From assembly GCF_000745175.1 (NCBI RefSeq), contig NZ_JQNI01000004.1:231001-295000 (forward strand): a stretch of DNA of 64,000 nucleotides, given 5' to 3'. Within the stretch, counting starts at the first letter, position 1. Each line of letters begins with the position of its first letter. Below are positions 1-8,543 of the stretch, one piece after another. The notes beneath the pieces were generated by a model, which worked only from the letters and a program-made list of their open reading frames with translations, made no database searches and had not been told where the DNA came from. Origin of the DNA: Deinococcus sp. YIM 77859. Its GTDB lineage: Bacteria; Deinococcota; Deinococci; Deinococcales; Deinococcaceae. The translations under genes and the position numbers were made by a program.

Positions 1-110
1 GCGCCGCCATGCCGCGTAGGGCTTTGCTTGTTTGATCGCCTCTTCGGATCATGAGGTTCAGTTCCTCCAAGGATCACGGCGCGACATGCCTGCGCCGTAG
101 CTTCAGGCAC

Positions 111-2972
111 TCAGCGAAGAATCTCTATTCCTGCGATGGAGGGGTAATCCACCGAAGCGGTCAACGTGAGGTTAAGGGCGCCGCCCGTGACCCGTACGTC
201 CAGCGGCACCACCAGCGCCGTGTTGCCACCCCCAGCACGCGCCACGATATCCAGCCCCGATACCATGACCTGACCCTCGGCCATCACGTCGAATACCCGC
301 TTGCCGGGCACGTTCCAGGCCAGATCTGCAAAGTGCAGCTTCACCTGGTAGGTGCCGTCGTTGAGGGGGATGGTGTAGCTGATCGAGCGGGGGGTGGTGC
401 TTCCCACATTGCCGCGGTAGGTGCGGTATAGGGCGTCATTTTCGGTTCCGCGGATATCCACCGTGGAAGCCGTCGCCGGTTCGTTGATGGCGTTGGTGGG
501 CGTGAAGAGCGGATAATTGTTCTTGTCGCGGTCAGAGAACCAGACGTTCCCCTCGGGGTCGGTCAACTGCGCGCCCGCCGCCGTCCCCGTGTCGATCAGA
601 ATGGGTGCGGGGCGGATGTTGCGGATCAGATAAACGTTGTCGTTGTAGTCGTAGTTGATGCCGGAATAGTCCATTCCCAGCAGGTAGGTATCGGGGATAC
701 TCTGGCCGTTACGGTCCTTGACAGCAAAGAAGCGGAGGTGCTGCCCACAGGGCTGGGTGCAACCGTTGTTCAGGTCATCGCTCTGCTGATTCAGAACAGG
801 ATCACTCCACTCGCCATCCACCTTGAAGCCGAAGGTGGGCGTGGGTGTAAAGGTCGCCGCCGCCAGATTGTTCGACCCGTTCAAGCGCGGGAGCACGGTC
901 TGACCATCAACGCCCGCATGGGTCATGATGGTGTTGAGGGTACTGCTGCCTTTGGCATGCCAGCGTAGCGTCGCTGTGCTTCCCTGAGTGTGGTAGGCGG
1001 CCAGCTGATACACCGTCACCGGCTGCGCAGCATCGGCCCTTTGCCAGTAGGCTGAGATCACCTCGTCGCCCTGCGGCGCAACGCGGCCATTCTGGTTGAT
1101 ATTGCTGGGAAATACGGTCTGATAGCCGAAGCCGTTACGGACGATGGTTGTCAGCAGGGGTTCTTTGTTGTTCTCGGACTCGATCTGCCACAGCCCTGCG
1201 AGCTGCACCACGCGGCTGGGGGCATCGGGATCATTGGAGACGACCGTCAGCGTACCGCTGTTGATCTGGGTCGTTTCCGCTCGGAAGCGCAGGCGTACGT
1301 CCAGGAAGCCCCCTGCGGGGACCTCAACGGGCAGAGTCGGCCTGGGCTCCAGCACCCAGGGTCCGGTCACGGGCAGGTCGGTGATTTGGAGGGGCCCAGT
1401 GCCCGTGTTCCTCACCCGGACCGTAGATACGTCGTGAACGCCGTTGCTGGGCGGCGCAGCAAGCGAACCGATACGGCTAAACACCAACCGGTCGGGGAAA
1501 GGCACCCGGTCGAGGTTCTCCAGCTCCAGCCGCGGCCGGGCTGTGGTGCTCGGCCGCGCTGCGTTTGCGGTAGCAGGCGCCGACACGTTCCCACTTTTGT
1601 CCACCGCCACCACCTGGTAGTAGGACACGGTTCCCTGTGGGGCTGCAGTATCCGTATAGAAGGAGCTGCTGAGCAGTTGTGGCGTCAGAACGGTGAAAGG
1701 CCCTTGAGCACTCGCGGACCGCAACACACGGTAGCCTGCCAGGTCATTCTCACTGTTGTCGTTCCAGTCGAGTGTGATGCCGCCCGTGCTCCCCGTTGCA
1801 CTCAGGGCTGTAGGCGCCGCTGGCGGTGTGGTATCCGCCGCACCACACGTGACCTTGGCGTCGGCCCAATCGGCGTGGTCGTAGTCGATGTTGTCGCCGC
1901 CATCCGTGACGACGAGGCGCAGTTCCTGTTTGCCGCTGACGTCCACCTGAACGGCTTGGGTGGGACTGGCGCCGGTGAGCAGCGGGCTCTGGTAGGCCAG
2001 GGTACCGTCGGTGTAGACCTGGAAGATCACGCTGCCGCGTGATCCAACCTCATCGTCCACCCCCACGCTGGCGGTGAAGGCAGTGCAGTTGCCGCCCAGG
2101 GCATACCTCAGGCTGCTGTGGGCATGAACACCCAAGCCCTTGGTGTAGGTCTGGCCGTTCAGGGTGAGGGGTCGGCCGTCGCCGGAGAGTTGCTCACCGT
2201 TGCTGCGGTCCTTTTCAAAAGGACCCCAACCGTTGGAGGCCGCGAGGGTGCCCAGGTCGCTGAGAAAGCTGGTGGTGCTGGGGGGAGGCGGGGGGGCACA
2301 GGAAACCTTGGCGTCGGCCCAGTCGGCGTGGTCGTAGTCGATGTTGTCGCCGCCATCCGTAACGACGAGGCGAAGGGTCCCCACGCCGCTGAGGTCGACC
2401 TGAACGGCTTGGGTGGGACTGGCGCCGGTGAGGCGGCCACTGTCATAGAGCAGGCGGCCATCGCCGTAGACCTGGAAGATCACGCTGCCGCGTGATCCAA
2501 CCTCGTCGTCCACGCCCACGCTGGCGGTGAAGGCGGTGCAGGGGGTGGTGAGGGTGTAGACCAACTCGCTGTGGGCATGAACGCCCAGGCCCTTGGTGTA
2601 GGTCTGGCCGTTCAGAGTGAGGGGCCGGCCGTCGCCGGCCCCTTGTTCACCGTTGCTGCGGTCTTTCTCGATGGGGCCCCAGCTGTTGGTGGCGGAGGTG
2701 TAGGTGACGTCGGAGAGGTAGTTGTCTCCACCGGGGACCGCCTGCGGTCCCAGGACAGAGGCGGCGCGCACGCCCTGCCAGGCGTACTGCCGACCGTTGG
2801 CATAGGGGTTGGGGCCCGGGGGATCCAGGCGGTCTTGCCACGGGTAACTCACGCCCCCCGCGTACGGTCCGCGCTCTTCCCCCACCTGGTTACACGCCCC
2901 CAGCCCCACCATCACCACCAGCGCCGCCACAATTCGTCCTGCTCCCCGTCTGCCCTTCAAGTGCTTCACCAT
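111..2972 (-). CDS. Secreted lipoprotein with two NPCBM domains, FN3 and malectin-like domain
   Basis: Probably a surface-anchored carbohydrate-binding protein; no catalytic domain is recognised. The 953-residue product starts at the ATG preceded by GGAGAGGGG (an in-frame ATG 18 bases upstream lacks such a site). Its signal peptide ends in the lipobox LGAC (Cys27). Two tandem NPCBM/NEW2-type modules follow (about 80-225 and 235-375), each with the signature pattern W-G-P, DRSNGEQ, LTLNG, GLGVHA and VGVDDEVGS. They are so alike in DNA that a recent internal domain duplication is likely. An FN3-like domain (about 385-475), a choice-of-anchor-type domain (about 490-590) and a C-terminal malectin-like domain (about 790-953) complete it. 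It lies downstream of two related minus-strand genes. Family assignment is from visible motifs; the ligand is unknown. Confidence 0.85.
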   Translation of the reverse strand: MVKHLKGRRGAGRIVAALVVMVGLGACNQVGEERGPYAGGVSYPWQDRLDPPGPNPYANGRQYAWQGVRAASVLGPQAVPGGDNYLSDVTYTSATNSWGPIEKDRSNGEQGAGDGRPLTLNGQTYTKGLGVHAHSELVYTLTTPCTAFTASVGVDDEVGSRGSVIFQVYGDGRLLYDSGRLTGASPTQAVQVDLSGVGTLRLVVTDGGDNIDYDHADWADAKVSCAPPPPPSTTSFLSDLGTLAASNGWGPFEKDRSNGEQLSGDGRPLTLNGQTYTKGLGVHAHSSLRYALGGNCTAFTASVGVDDEVGSRGSVIFQVYTDGTLAYQSPLLTGASPTQAVQVDVSGKQELRLVVTDGGDNIDYDHADWADAKVTCGAADTTPPAAPTALSATGSTGGITLDWNDNSENDLAGYRVLRSASAQGPFTVLTPQLLSSSFYTDTAAPQGTVSYYQVVAVDKSGNVSAPATANAARPSTTARPRLELENLDRVPFPDRLVFSRIGSLAAPPSNGVHDVSTVRVRNTGTGPLQITDLPVTGPWVLEPRPTLPVEVPAGGFLDVRLRFRAETTQINSGTLTVVSNDPDAPSRVVQLAGLWQIESENNKEPLLTTIVRNGFGYQTVFPSNINQNGRVAPQGDEVISAYWQRADAAQPVTVYQLAAYHTQGSTATLRWHAKGSSTLNTIMTHAGVDGQTVLPRLNGSNNLAAATFTPTPTFGFKVDGEWSDPVLNQQSDDLNNGCTQPCGQHLRFFAVKDRNGQSIPDTYLLGMDYSGINYDYNDNVYLIRNIRPAPILIDTGTAAGAQLTDPEGNVWFSDRDKNNYPLFTPTNAINEPATASTVDIRGTENDALYRTYRGNVGSTTPRSISYTIPLNDGTYQVKLHFADLAWNVPGKRVFDVMAEGQVMVSGLDIVARAGGGNTALVVPLDVRVTGGALNLTLTASVDYPSIAGIEILR

Positions 2973-3049
2973 GACGTTCCCCTCTCCCATTCACAATGGC
3001 GACGGAAGCGTAAATGATTCGTTGCACGGGACAAGCGGGCGGCACAGGA

Positions 3050-3093
3050 CCGGCAGGACGGCGAGGGGAGGGAACCCCTCGCCGTCCTGCCGG
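3050..3093. terminator. 19-bp perfect hairpin, terminator of the upstream minus-strand gene
   Basis: Positions 3050-3068 and 3075-3093 form a perfect 19-bp GC-rich stem with the 6-base loop AGGGAA. It sits just past the stop codon of the NPCBM/beta-helix gene that ends at 3114. There is no long T run on the minus side, so the assignment as a terminator rests on the stem and its position. Confidence 0.75.
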
Positions 3094-3113
3094 CTCTTTG
3101 TGTTACAGACCGA

Positions 3114-5144
3114 CTAACGCGCTCCTACCGTCACCCCCGCTGCCTCTCGGGCGCTCTCCCAGGCGAGGCGGGCCTCCGCAAGGCGCAGCGGGTCCACCGG
3201 CCCCGGGGCGAGGAGGGTGTTGTTCAGGGTGGTCGTCCCGCTCCGGAGGCTGAGGTCCCAGCGCCCATTCGGGTTGGTCTCCGTGGGGCTGCCCCAGGCG
3301 ACGACATTGCCGCTCACCACGTTCGTGGAGGCGTCCGGTGAGAGCCCGCAGTAGTCACGCACGTAGATGCCCGCGTCCGTATCCGCGTCCAGCAGCGTGC
3401 CGTCCGAAAGCCGCCCCGTCCCCAGCACGGTGTTTCCCCGAATCACCTGATGGTGCCCGTTCGCCACGGCAATCCCGTAGTTCGAGGTCTCCAGTACCAC
3501 GTTGTCGGAGGCCTCGCTGTAGGCGCTGTTCGTGCAGCCGTCCCCCAGCATGATGCCGCCCCCGGAGTAGGAGGCGCTAGGCGGCGAACCGTAGGCCCCG
3601 TCAATCAGGTTGTGATGAACGCGAATGGGGCTTCCGGGCACCCCCGACGACGAGGAGAGGTTGATCACGTCCTCGATGTGGCCCTTCCCCGGCTCATTCA
3701 CCACCCGGTTCCAGGCGATCTCCGCCCCGGGGATATTCGCCACCCGGTTGAGCTGCACCCACTGCACCCGGTAGAAGCTCCCCGTGTAGCCCCCCTGCCC
3801 GTCACTCAGCAGGCCGCTGATGTTGCGGGCGTCATTCCCCACGATGCGAATCGTCTCTCCGGGCTCTCCCACCCAGCCGTTCACGTAGATGCCGCTGGTC
3901 CCCCGCACGGTGGAGCGCTCGACGAGGAGGCTTCTCACCCCCTCGGCGCTGATAAAGCGGCCCTGAAAGCGTCCGGGGACGTTGGGGTTGAGGCCCTCGG
4001 CGGTCACCCCACGCACGGTGAGGCGGGCCCAGGCCCAGGGGGCAGAAATCCCCACGCCCCGACTGCGAATGCGGCTGTTCTCGATGACGACGGGCTCAGA
4101 GGTCTTCACCGTGACGGCGGGAACATCGGGATTGAGGCTCTCCCAGTTGCCGGAGTAGGTGCCGCCCCGGGTGATCGTGATCGGGGGCGAGTACACCGGC
4201 TCCGGGGCAACCTGGGGAGCGACGGTGAGGCTGACACGGCCCTGTTTGGTCGCATCATAGGTGCTTGTGGCCGTAATCGTGGCGTTCCCCGCGGCGACCG
4301 CCGTCACCTTCCCGCTTGCGTCCACCGTCGCCACAGCCACGTTGCTGCTCGACCATGTGACGCTGGACGGTGCGCCACCCGTGGCCTCCACCGCCGCTGT
4401 GAGCTGGCTACTGCCGCCTGCCGTCAAGTTCAGCGTGCTCGGTGTGACCGTCACGCTGCTCACCGCTGGAGGAGTGACGCCCGCCGCCACCGCGGTACAA
4501 CCGCTCAGCGTCGCTTGCGCCCAGTCGGCGTGGTCATAGGCCGCCCCGTTCCCCGCATCCGTCACGACGAGCCGTAGGATGCGGCGACCCATGATGTTCA
4601 CCTTGATGTTCTTGGTGGCGCTGACGCCCGTCATCACTCCACTGTCGTAGAGCTTGGTGTTGTCACCGTAGACTTGGAAGATCACGCTGCCCGCCGAACC
4701 CACCTCATCGTCAACACCAATACTCGCCGTGAAGGTGGTACAGGAAGCCGCGTTGTTAAAGCTCAGGGAAGAATGGGCATGCACCCCTAGCCCATGGCTG
4801 TATGTCTTGCCGTTCAGGGTGAGGGTCCGTCCGTCACCCGCCCCCTGCTCGCCGTTACTCCTGTTCCGTTCGGCGGGGCCCCAACCATTGGTCGCCGCTG
4901 TCCAAGGCTCTTGGCCCAGGAGAAGACTTCCCCCGGCGAGAGCAAGAGCAGCAGCGGTTGCCTCGTCCTCGACCGGTGCTTCAGTGTCTATCGGTGCTCC
5001 AGTGTCTACCGGTGCTCCGGCTGTGACCGACTCGGCAGGGGTACGAGGAACTGATGAACAAGCCGCCAGGCTCAGGGCTGCTGTACACAGGAGCCACAGT
5101 TGAGGACGAAGGAAGAGGAGCCGGGAAGAGGGTCGTGTCGACAT
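3114..5144 (-). CDS. Lipoprotein with NPCBM, Ig-like (Big_2) and right-handed beta-helix domains
   Basis: An exported 676-residue protein with a lipoprotein signal (LAAC, Cys29), preceded by an AGGAGA ribosome site. After a low-complexity Thr/Ala/Glu linker comes one NPCBM module (about 75-210; WGPAERNRSNGEQ, GLGVHAHSS). A bacterial Ig-like domain of the Big_2 type follows (about 215-300; TVDASGKVTAVAAG). The C-terminal half (about 315-640) is a right-handed parallel beta-helix with recurring N and G turns such as IENSRIRSRG and VHHNLIDGAYG. Beta-helices of this kind are typical of polysaccharide lyases and hydrolases, but I see no diagnostic catalytic motif. The same NPCBM plus helix architecture occurs in the next gene upstream. 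A role in binding or modifying extracellular glycans is inference. Confidence 0.85.
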   Translation of the reverse strand: MSTRPSSRLLFLRPQLWLLCTAALSLAACSSVPRTPAESVTAGAPVDTGAPIDTEAPVEDEATAAALALAGGSLLLGQEPWTAATNGWGPAERNRSNGEQGAGDGRTLTLNGKTYSHGLGVHAHSSLSFNNAASCTTFTASIGVDDEVGSAGSVIFQVYGDNTKLYDSGVMTGVSATKNIKVNIMGRRILRLVVTDAGNGAAYDHADWAQATLSGCTAVAAGVTPPAVSSVTVTPSTLNLTAGGSSQLTAAVEATGGAPSSVTWSSSNVAVATVDASGKVTAVAAGNATITATSTYDATKQGRVSLTVAPQVAPEPVYSPPITITRGGTYSGNWESLNPDVPAVTVKTSEPVVIENSRIRSRGVGISAPWAWARLTVRGVTAEGLNPNVPGRFQGRFISAEGVRSLLVERSTVRGTSGIYVNGWVGEPGETIRIVGNDARNISGLLSDGQGGYTGSFYRVQWVQLNRVANIPGAEIAWNRVVNEPGKGHIEDVINLSSSSGVPGSPIRVHHNLIDGAYGSPPSASYSGGGIMLGDGCTNSAYSEASDNVVLETSNYGIAVANGHHQVIRGNTVLGTGRLSDGTLLDADTDAGIYVRDYCGLSPDASTNVVSGNVVAWGSPTETNPNGRWDLSLRSGTTTLNNTLLAPGPVDPLRLAEARLAWESAREAAGVTVGAR

Positions 5145-5461
5145 GAGAATTCTCCTGATAGGGTGTGATGGACGAGGGAAGCTCTGGCGACAGAGACGGA
5201 CGACCCCAGCCGCCGTGCCTCGGAGAGAGGGGAAGCGGCAGGAAAGGAGAAGGAACGGGCCTCGTGAGCTCGTACCAGAGGTTTCCCTCGGTTGGGCACA
5301 CCCTAACTCAGGTCAAGTTCAAGGTTCTATGAAGTATTCCTGAATGCAAAGCAAAGACTGATTAATTTCTCACAACTCTCCCCCGCAGAGAGTCGACAAA
5401 ACATGAGGGCCGAACCCCAGGCCCGGCCCCAACCACGAATAAATTGCAACTAACTACACTT
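5145..5461. other. Intergenic stretch with a possible terminator hairpin
   Basis: No convincing gene. GGGCCG at 5407-5412 can pair with CGGCCC at 5424-5429, just beyond the stop of the gene ending at 5462, and may terminate it. The AT-rich part around 5320-5400 probably holds the promoter of the gene starting at 5144, but no clear hexamer pair was found. Confidence 0.4.
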
Positions 5462-7276
5462 TTAGCGAGGACCAATGGTCAGTCCGGCGGAACGGACCTT
5501 GTCTCTCCAGAGCTCAAACTCCTGGCGCTCGGTGTCGAGGGTAACGGCAGTGGGCCAAGGTCGGTTGTTGTAGCACAGGCTCGTGCAGTTGGGGAACCAC
5601 GTATTGTTCAGCCAGGTACTGCCATCGGACCGAATGCGGGCCCAGCCAACCAGGTTGTCGTGCACCGAATTGTCCGACCAGATACCACTTGCCTGGGCAC
5701 CAAACATATCCCAGACGTACAGTCCGACGTTCTGTGCCAAGTTGATCGAACCGTCTGGCAAACGACCGCTGGAGAGTACGCGGTTGTCATACACATTCTG
5801 GTGATGACCACCCGCGATGCCGATCCCCTGATTAGAGGTGCTCACAATTTGGTTGCGGAAGACCTCCACGTACCCACCTGCTACGTTGAGGTTGTCCTGG
5901 CTCCCGTCCCCCAACATGATCCCACCGCCCGAGTAGGCACTGTCGGTCGCCGGGAAGATGGCATAGGCCCCCTGGATGTAGTTGTTGTGGATCTTGATCG
6001 GGCTCTCGGGCGTCCCGCTACTGGAGTATAGGTTGATGTTCTCCTCCAGCGAGCTCTTGCCTGGCTCATTGATCACCTCGTTCCAGGCAATCTCCACCTC
6101 TGGTAGCTGGCGAACCTTGGACAGTTGGACAAACTGCACCAGGTAGCGGTCGTTGAGGTAGCCCCCCTTGCCGTCACTCTTGCGGCCATCGATGTTCTTG
6201 ACACGATTGCGCAGAATCTTGACGGTCTGTCCGTTCGCGGCCTTCCCCTGAAAGATGTTGACGTAGATGCCCGTCGTGCCTTCCAAATAATTGTTCTCCA
6301 CCCGCAGGTTCAAGACGTCCTCGGCGGAGATGAAGCGGCCGGTATGACGGCCATAGACATTGGGGTTCAGGCCGTAGCCGTTGGTGTTGCGCACGGTGAG
6401 ATTGACCCAATAGCCGCGAATCAGATCGCCACGACCACGGATGTTGGCGTTCTCGATGACGACGGGTTCTGCGGTTTTGATGGACACGGCGGGAACGTTG
6501 GGGTCCAGGCTCTCCCAGTTGCCGGAGTAGGTGCCGCCCCGGGTGATCGTGATCGGTCCGCTGTAGGCGATTGGGCTTGTCGGCGTAGAGGGTGCCGTTG
6601 TCGTTGTCACTACACAATCACGCAGCATAGCGTTCGCCCAATCCGCGTGGTCGTAATGAATGTTGTCCCCAGCATTAGTCACAACGAGCTTCAGCTCTCT
6701 GCGGCCTGCAATATTGACATTAACACTTTTGGTCGTGCTTGCACCCGTCATGATGCCGCTGTCGTAGAGCTTCACGCCGTCCGCATACACCTGAAAAACC
6801 ACGCTGCCAAGACTTCCAACCTCATCGTCAACGCCGATATCAGCCGTGAAGCTCGTACATTTGCCTCCAACATCAAAGCTTAGAGAAGAGTCGGAATGAA
6901 CGCCGAACCCATTCCCATAGGTCTTCCCATTCAGGGTGAGGGTGCGCCCGTCGCCCGTTCCCTTCTCACCATTACTCCTGTTCCGTTCGGCGGGGCCCCA
7001 GCCGTTGGTGGCGGCCGTCCAAGGCTCATTACTCAGCGTATTATCGCCCGGGTCGATCGCCTGAGTCTGGAGCAGGTTCAAACCACCATCTTGAGCGGTC
7101 CACGAGTGGTCAGTCCCGTCATAGACGAAGTTTGGTAGGTTCTCTTGGCTTTGAGCCCTACCCTGAGCTGGACTTTGCGGAACACTGGACTGCGAGCAGG
7201 CAGCGAGCGTCAGAGCCAAGGCCAGGGCAGCCCACTGGGGAGCAGCACTTCGGAGGGATCGAGGGAGATGGGTCAT
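5462..7276 (-). CDS. Lipoprotein with NPCBM and right-handed beta-helix domains
   Basis: A 604-residue exported protein with a lipobox LAAC (Cys27) and an AGAGGAA ribosome site before the ATG. It has one NPCBM module (about 80-220; WGPAERNRSNGEKGTGDG, VGVDD-like IGVDDEVGS) followed directly by a parallel beta-helix (about 235-600). It lacks the Ig-like domain of its neighbour ending at 3114. The helix domain is closely related to the plus-strand gene at 8544. Within it a 296-bp segment (6276-6571) is nearly identical in DNA to that gene. The three minus-strand genes probably arose by tandem duplication and domain shuffling. The substrate is unknown. Confidence 0.85.
   Translation of the reverse strand: MTHLPRSLRSAAPQWAALALALTLAACSQSSVPQSPAQGRAQSQENLPNFVYDGTDHSWTAQDGGLNLLQTQAIDPGDNTLSNEPWTAATNGWGPAERNRSNGEKGTGDGRTLTLNGKTYGNGFGVHSDSSLSFDVGGKCTSFTADIGVDDEVGSLGSVVFQVYADGVKLYDSGIMTGASTTKSVNVNIAGRRELKLVVTNAGDNIHYDHADWANAMLRDCVVTTTTAPSTPTSPIAYSGPITITRGGTYSGNWESLDPNVPAVSIKTAEPVVIENANIRGRGDLIRGYWVNLTVRNTNGYGLNPNVYGRHTGRFISAEDVLNLRVENNYLEGTTGIYVNIFQGKAANGQTVKILRNRVKNIDGRKSDGKGGYLNDRYLVQFVQLSKVRQLPEVEIAWNEVINEPGKSSLEENINLYSSSGTPESPIKIHNNYIQGAYAIFPATDSAYSGGGIMLGDGSQDNLNVAGGYVEVFRNQIVSTSNQGIGIAGGHHQNVYDNRVLSSGRLPDGSINLAQNVGLYVWDMFGAQASGIWSDNSVHDNLVGWARIRSDGSTWLNNTWFPNCTSLCYNNRPWPTAVTLDTERQEFELWRDKVRSAGLTIGPR
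6276..6571 (-). repeat. Inverted near-identical repeat, copy 1 (296 bp)
   Basis: The reverse complement of this block matches 8655-8950 at 295 of 296 bases by eye (one C/T difference). It covers the start of the beta-helix domain in two genes facing opposite ways. Outside the block the genes drop to ordinary paralogue similarity. Confidence 0.9.
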
Positions 7277-8119
7277 GGCAAGGTTCCTCTTGTATAGGGG
7301 CGCGAAACGAAGCTGTGGAGATACAGACGAAGCAAGGGGACCGCCCGCCGTAAGGGGACAGAGGCCCTTTACAGCAAGGTCAGCTGTTCTGAGGCTCTAA
7401 AAGCCGCCGAACAGGTCACCACCTGAAAAAGGTGAGGGCAAAACCAAAATGTGAACGGGGTTCATCTCCGGACACCTTAAGAAACTCTTATTAGAACCTT
7501 CTTTAAAGTCTTCTTAAGATCCGCCCCCACCTTCAGCGCTCTCAGGCATCGCTGGCGTCTTTCTCTCGTAGACCATTCAGGTGATTAAGACCCTGGCGAA
7601 GGGCCATGCAAGACTTTTTGCGTGTCTACGACGGTTTTATTCCCGGCTTCATTCGCTTGTTTGAGGCACTCTCTGCCCCTCCGAGAGGTCAATAAGTAGA
7701 TGAGAATAAGATGGGTTTGCTAAGTATTCCCTTCACGGAGTGGAGGGAGGAGCACCGCATGTGGGGGAATAAGGAGCGAACGAGCCACCTTCCCTCGCTC
7801 TCCCCTCCAGCTCTTTGGAGTCCCTAACCTTGTGAGTCTCCCCTTCTGGAGAAGAACCGGCACCCGTGCCGTGCAGGTGAGGGAATGGGCTCAAGCGCCT
7901 TCTCCCTCATCAAGGCGCTTCTCGCTTATCTGGCCTCGTCAAAGTGCACCCCTAGGGATTTCGGTTGAATAGGGATGCCATTCCTGTGACTCCCAACGGG
8001 CGGCAGAAGGAAAAAGGACGGATTCCAGAGGGGTGTTCGCCTTCGGCGCTTTCCCGAAGGCGAAGGGCTGGAGCCAGGAGCCGTATCAGGAGCAGATTGA
8101 TGAGCTTCCCACTCCAGCC
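7277..8119. other. Long intergenic region, AT-rich, with one strong hairpin
   Basis: No gene recognised. The region is clearly lower in GC than its surroundings around 7430-7720. An 11-bp perfect stem joins 8036-8046 and 8054-8064 with a 7-base loop; it could end transcription of the small minus-strand frame that stops at 8120. Confidence 0.4.
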
Positions 8120-8377
8120 CTAGGCTTGATCGGCGACAGGACAGACCGGTCCGAGAGGAAGGCGGTTGCTGGTGGGCCAAGTGTGAGGGTTGGATGGGGT
8201 GGGCAGAGCCGCAGGCGTCAGAGGCGTCACCCTCTCTAGAAGCGGCTCTGCTTCTCCATCAAGCGACACTTCCCACCGCTCACCCTTGAGGGTCCGCAGC
8301 AGGATGGAACACCCGAGGGCTACCACGAGCAACAATGCGACCACACTCGGCAGCGCCACGAGTAACAACAGGACCAT
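8120..8377 (-). CDS. Possible small single-span membrane protein
   Basis: An 85-residue open frame begins with a strongly hydrophobic segment (about residues 1-25, rich in Val, Leu and Ala) followed by basic RTLKGER, as expected for one membrane span with a cytoplasmic tail. GAGGGG lies about 20 bases before the ATG, which is far for a ribosome site. The Pro- and Thr-rich C-terminal half looks less like a real protein. No family recognised. It fills an otherwise empty region between two divergent exported-protein genes; it may be spurious. Confidence 0.3.
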   Translation of the reverse strand: MVLLLLVALPSVVALLLVVALGCSILLRTLKGERWEVSLDGEAEPLLERVTPLTPAALPTPSNPHTWPTSNRLPLGPVCPVADQA

Positions 8378-8543
8378 GTGAACAGTATGAACGTTTACCC
8401 CTCACAGGTCTATGACAAATCTCAAAAACTGCAGAGGCGCTCGTGCGGTCGAGCTGTGGGTGGATGTGCATCAGAAAAGCGTCATGAAAAGGGCACGTTA
8501 GATTTCTCACATTTTAGGGCTACAGTGGCAACGAGGTAACCCT

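Noticed and set aside
7926..8180. 84-codon minus-strand frame
   Set aside because: No ribosome site or protein pattern, and it overlaps another weak frame; it includes the 8036-8064 hairpin.
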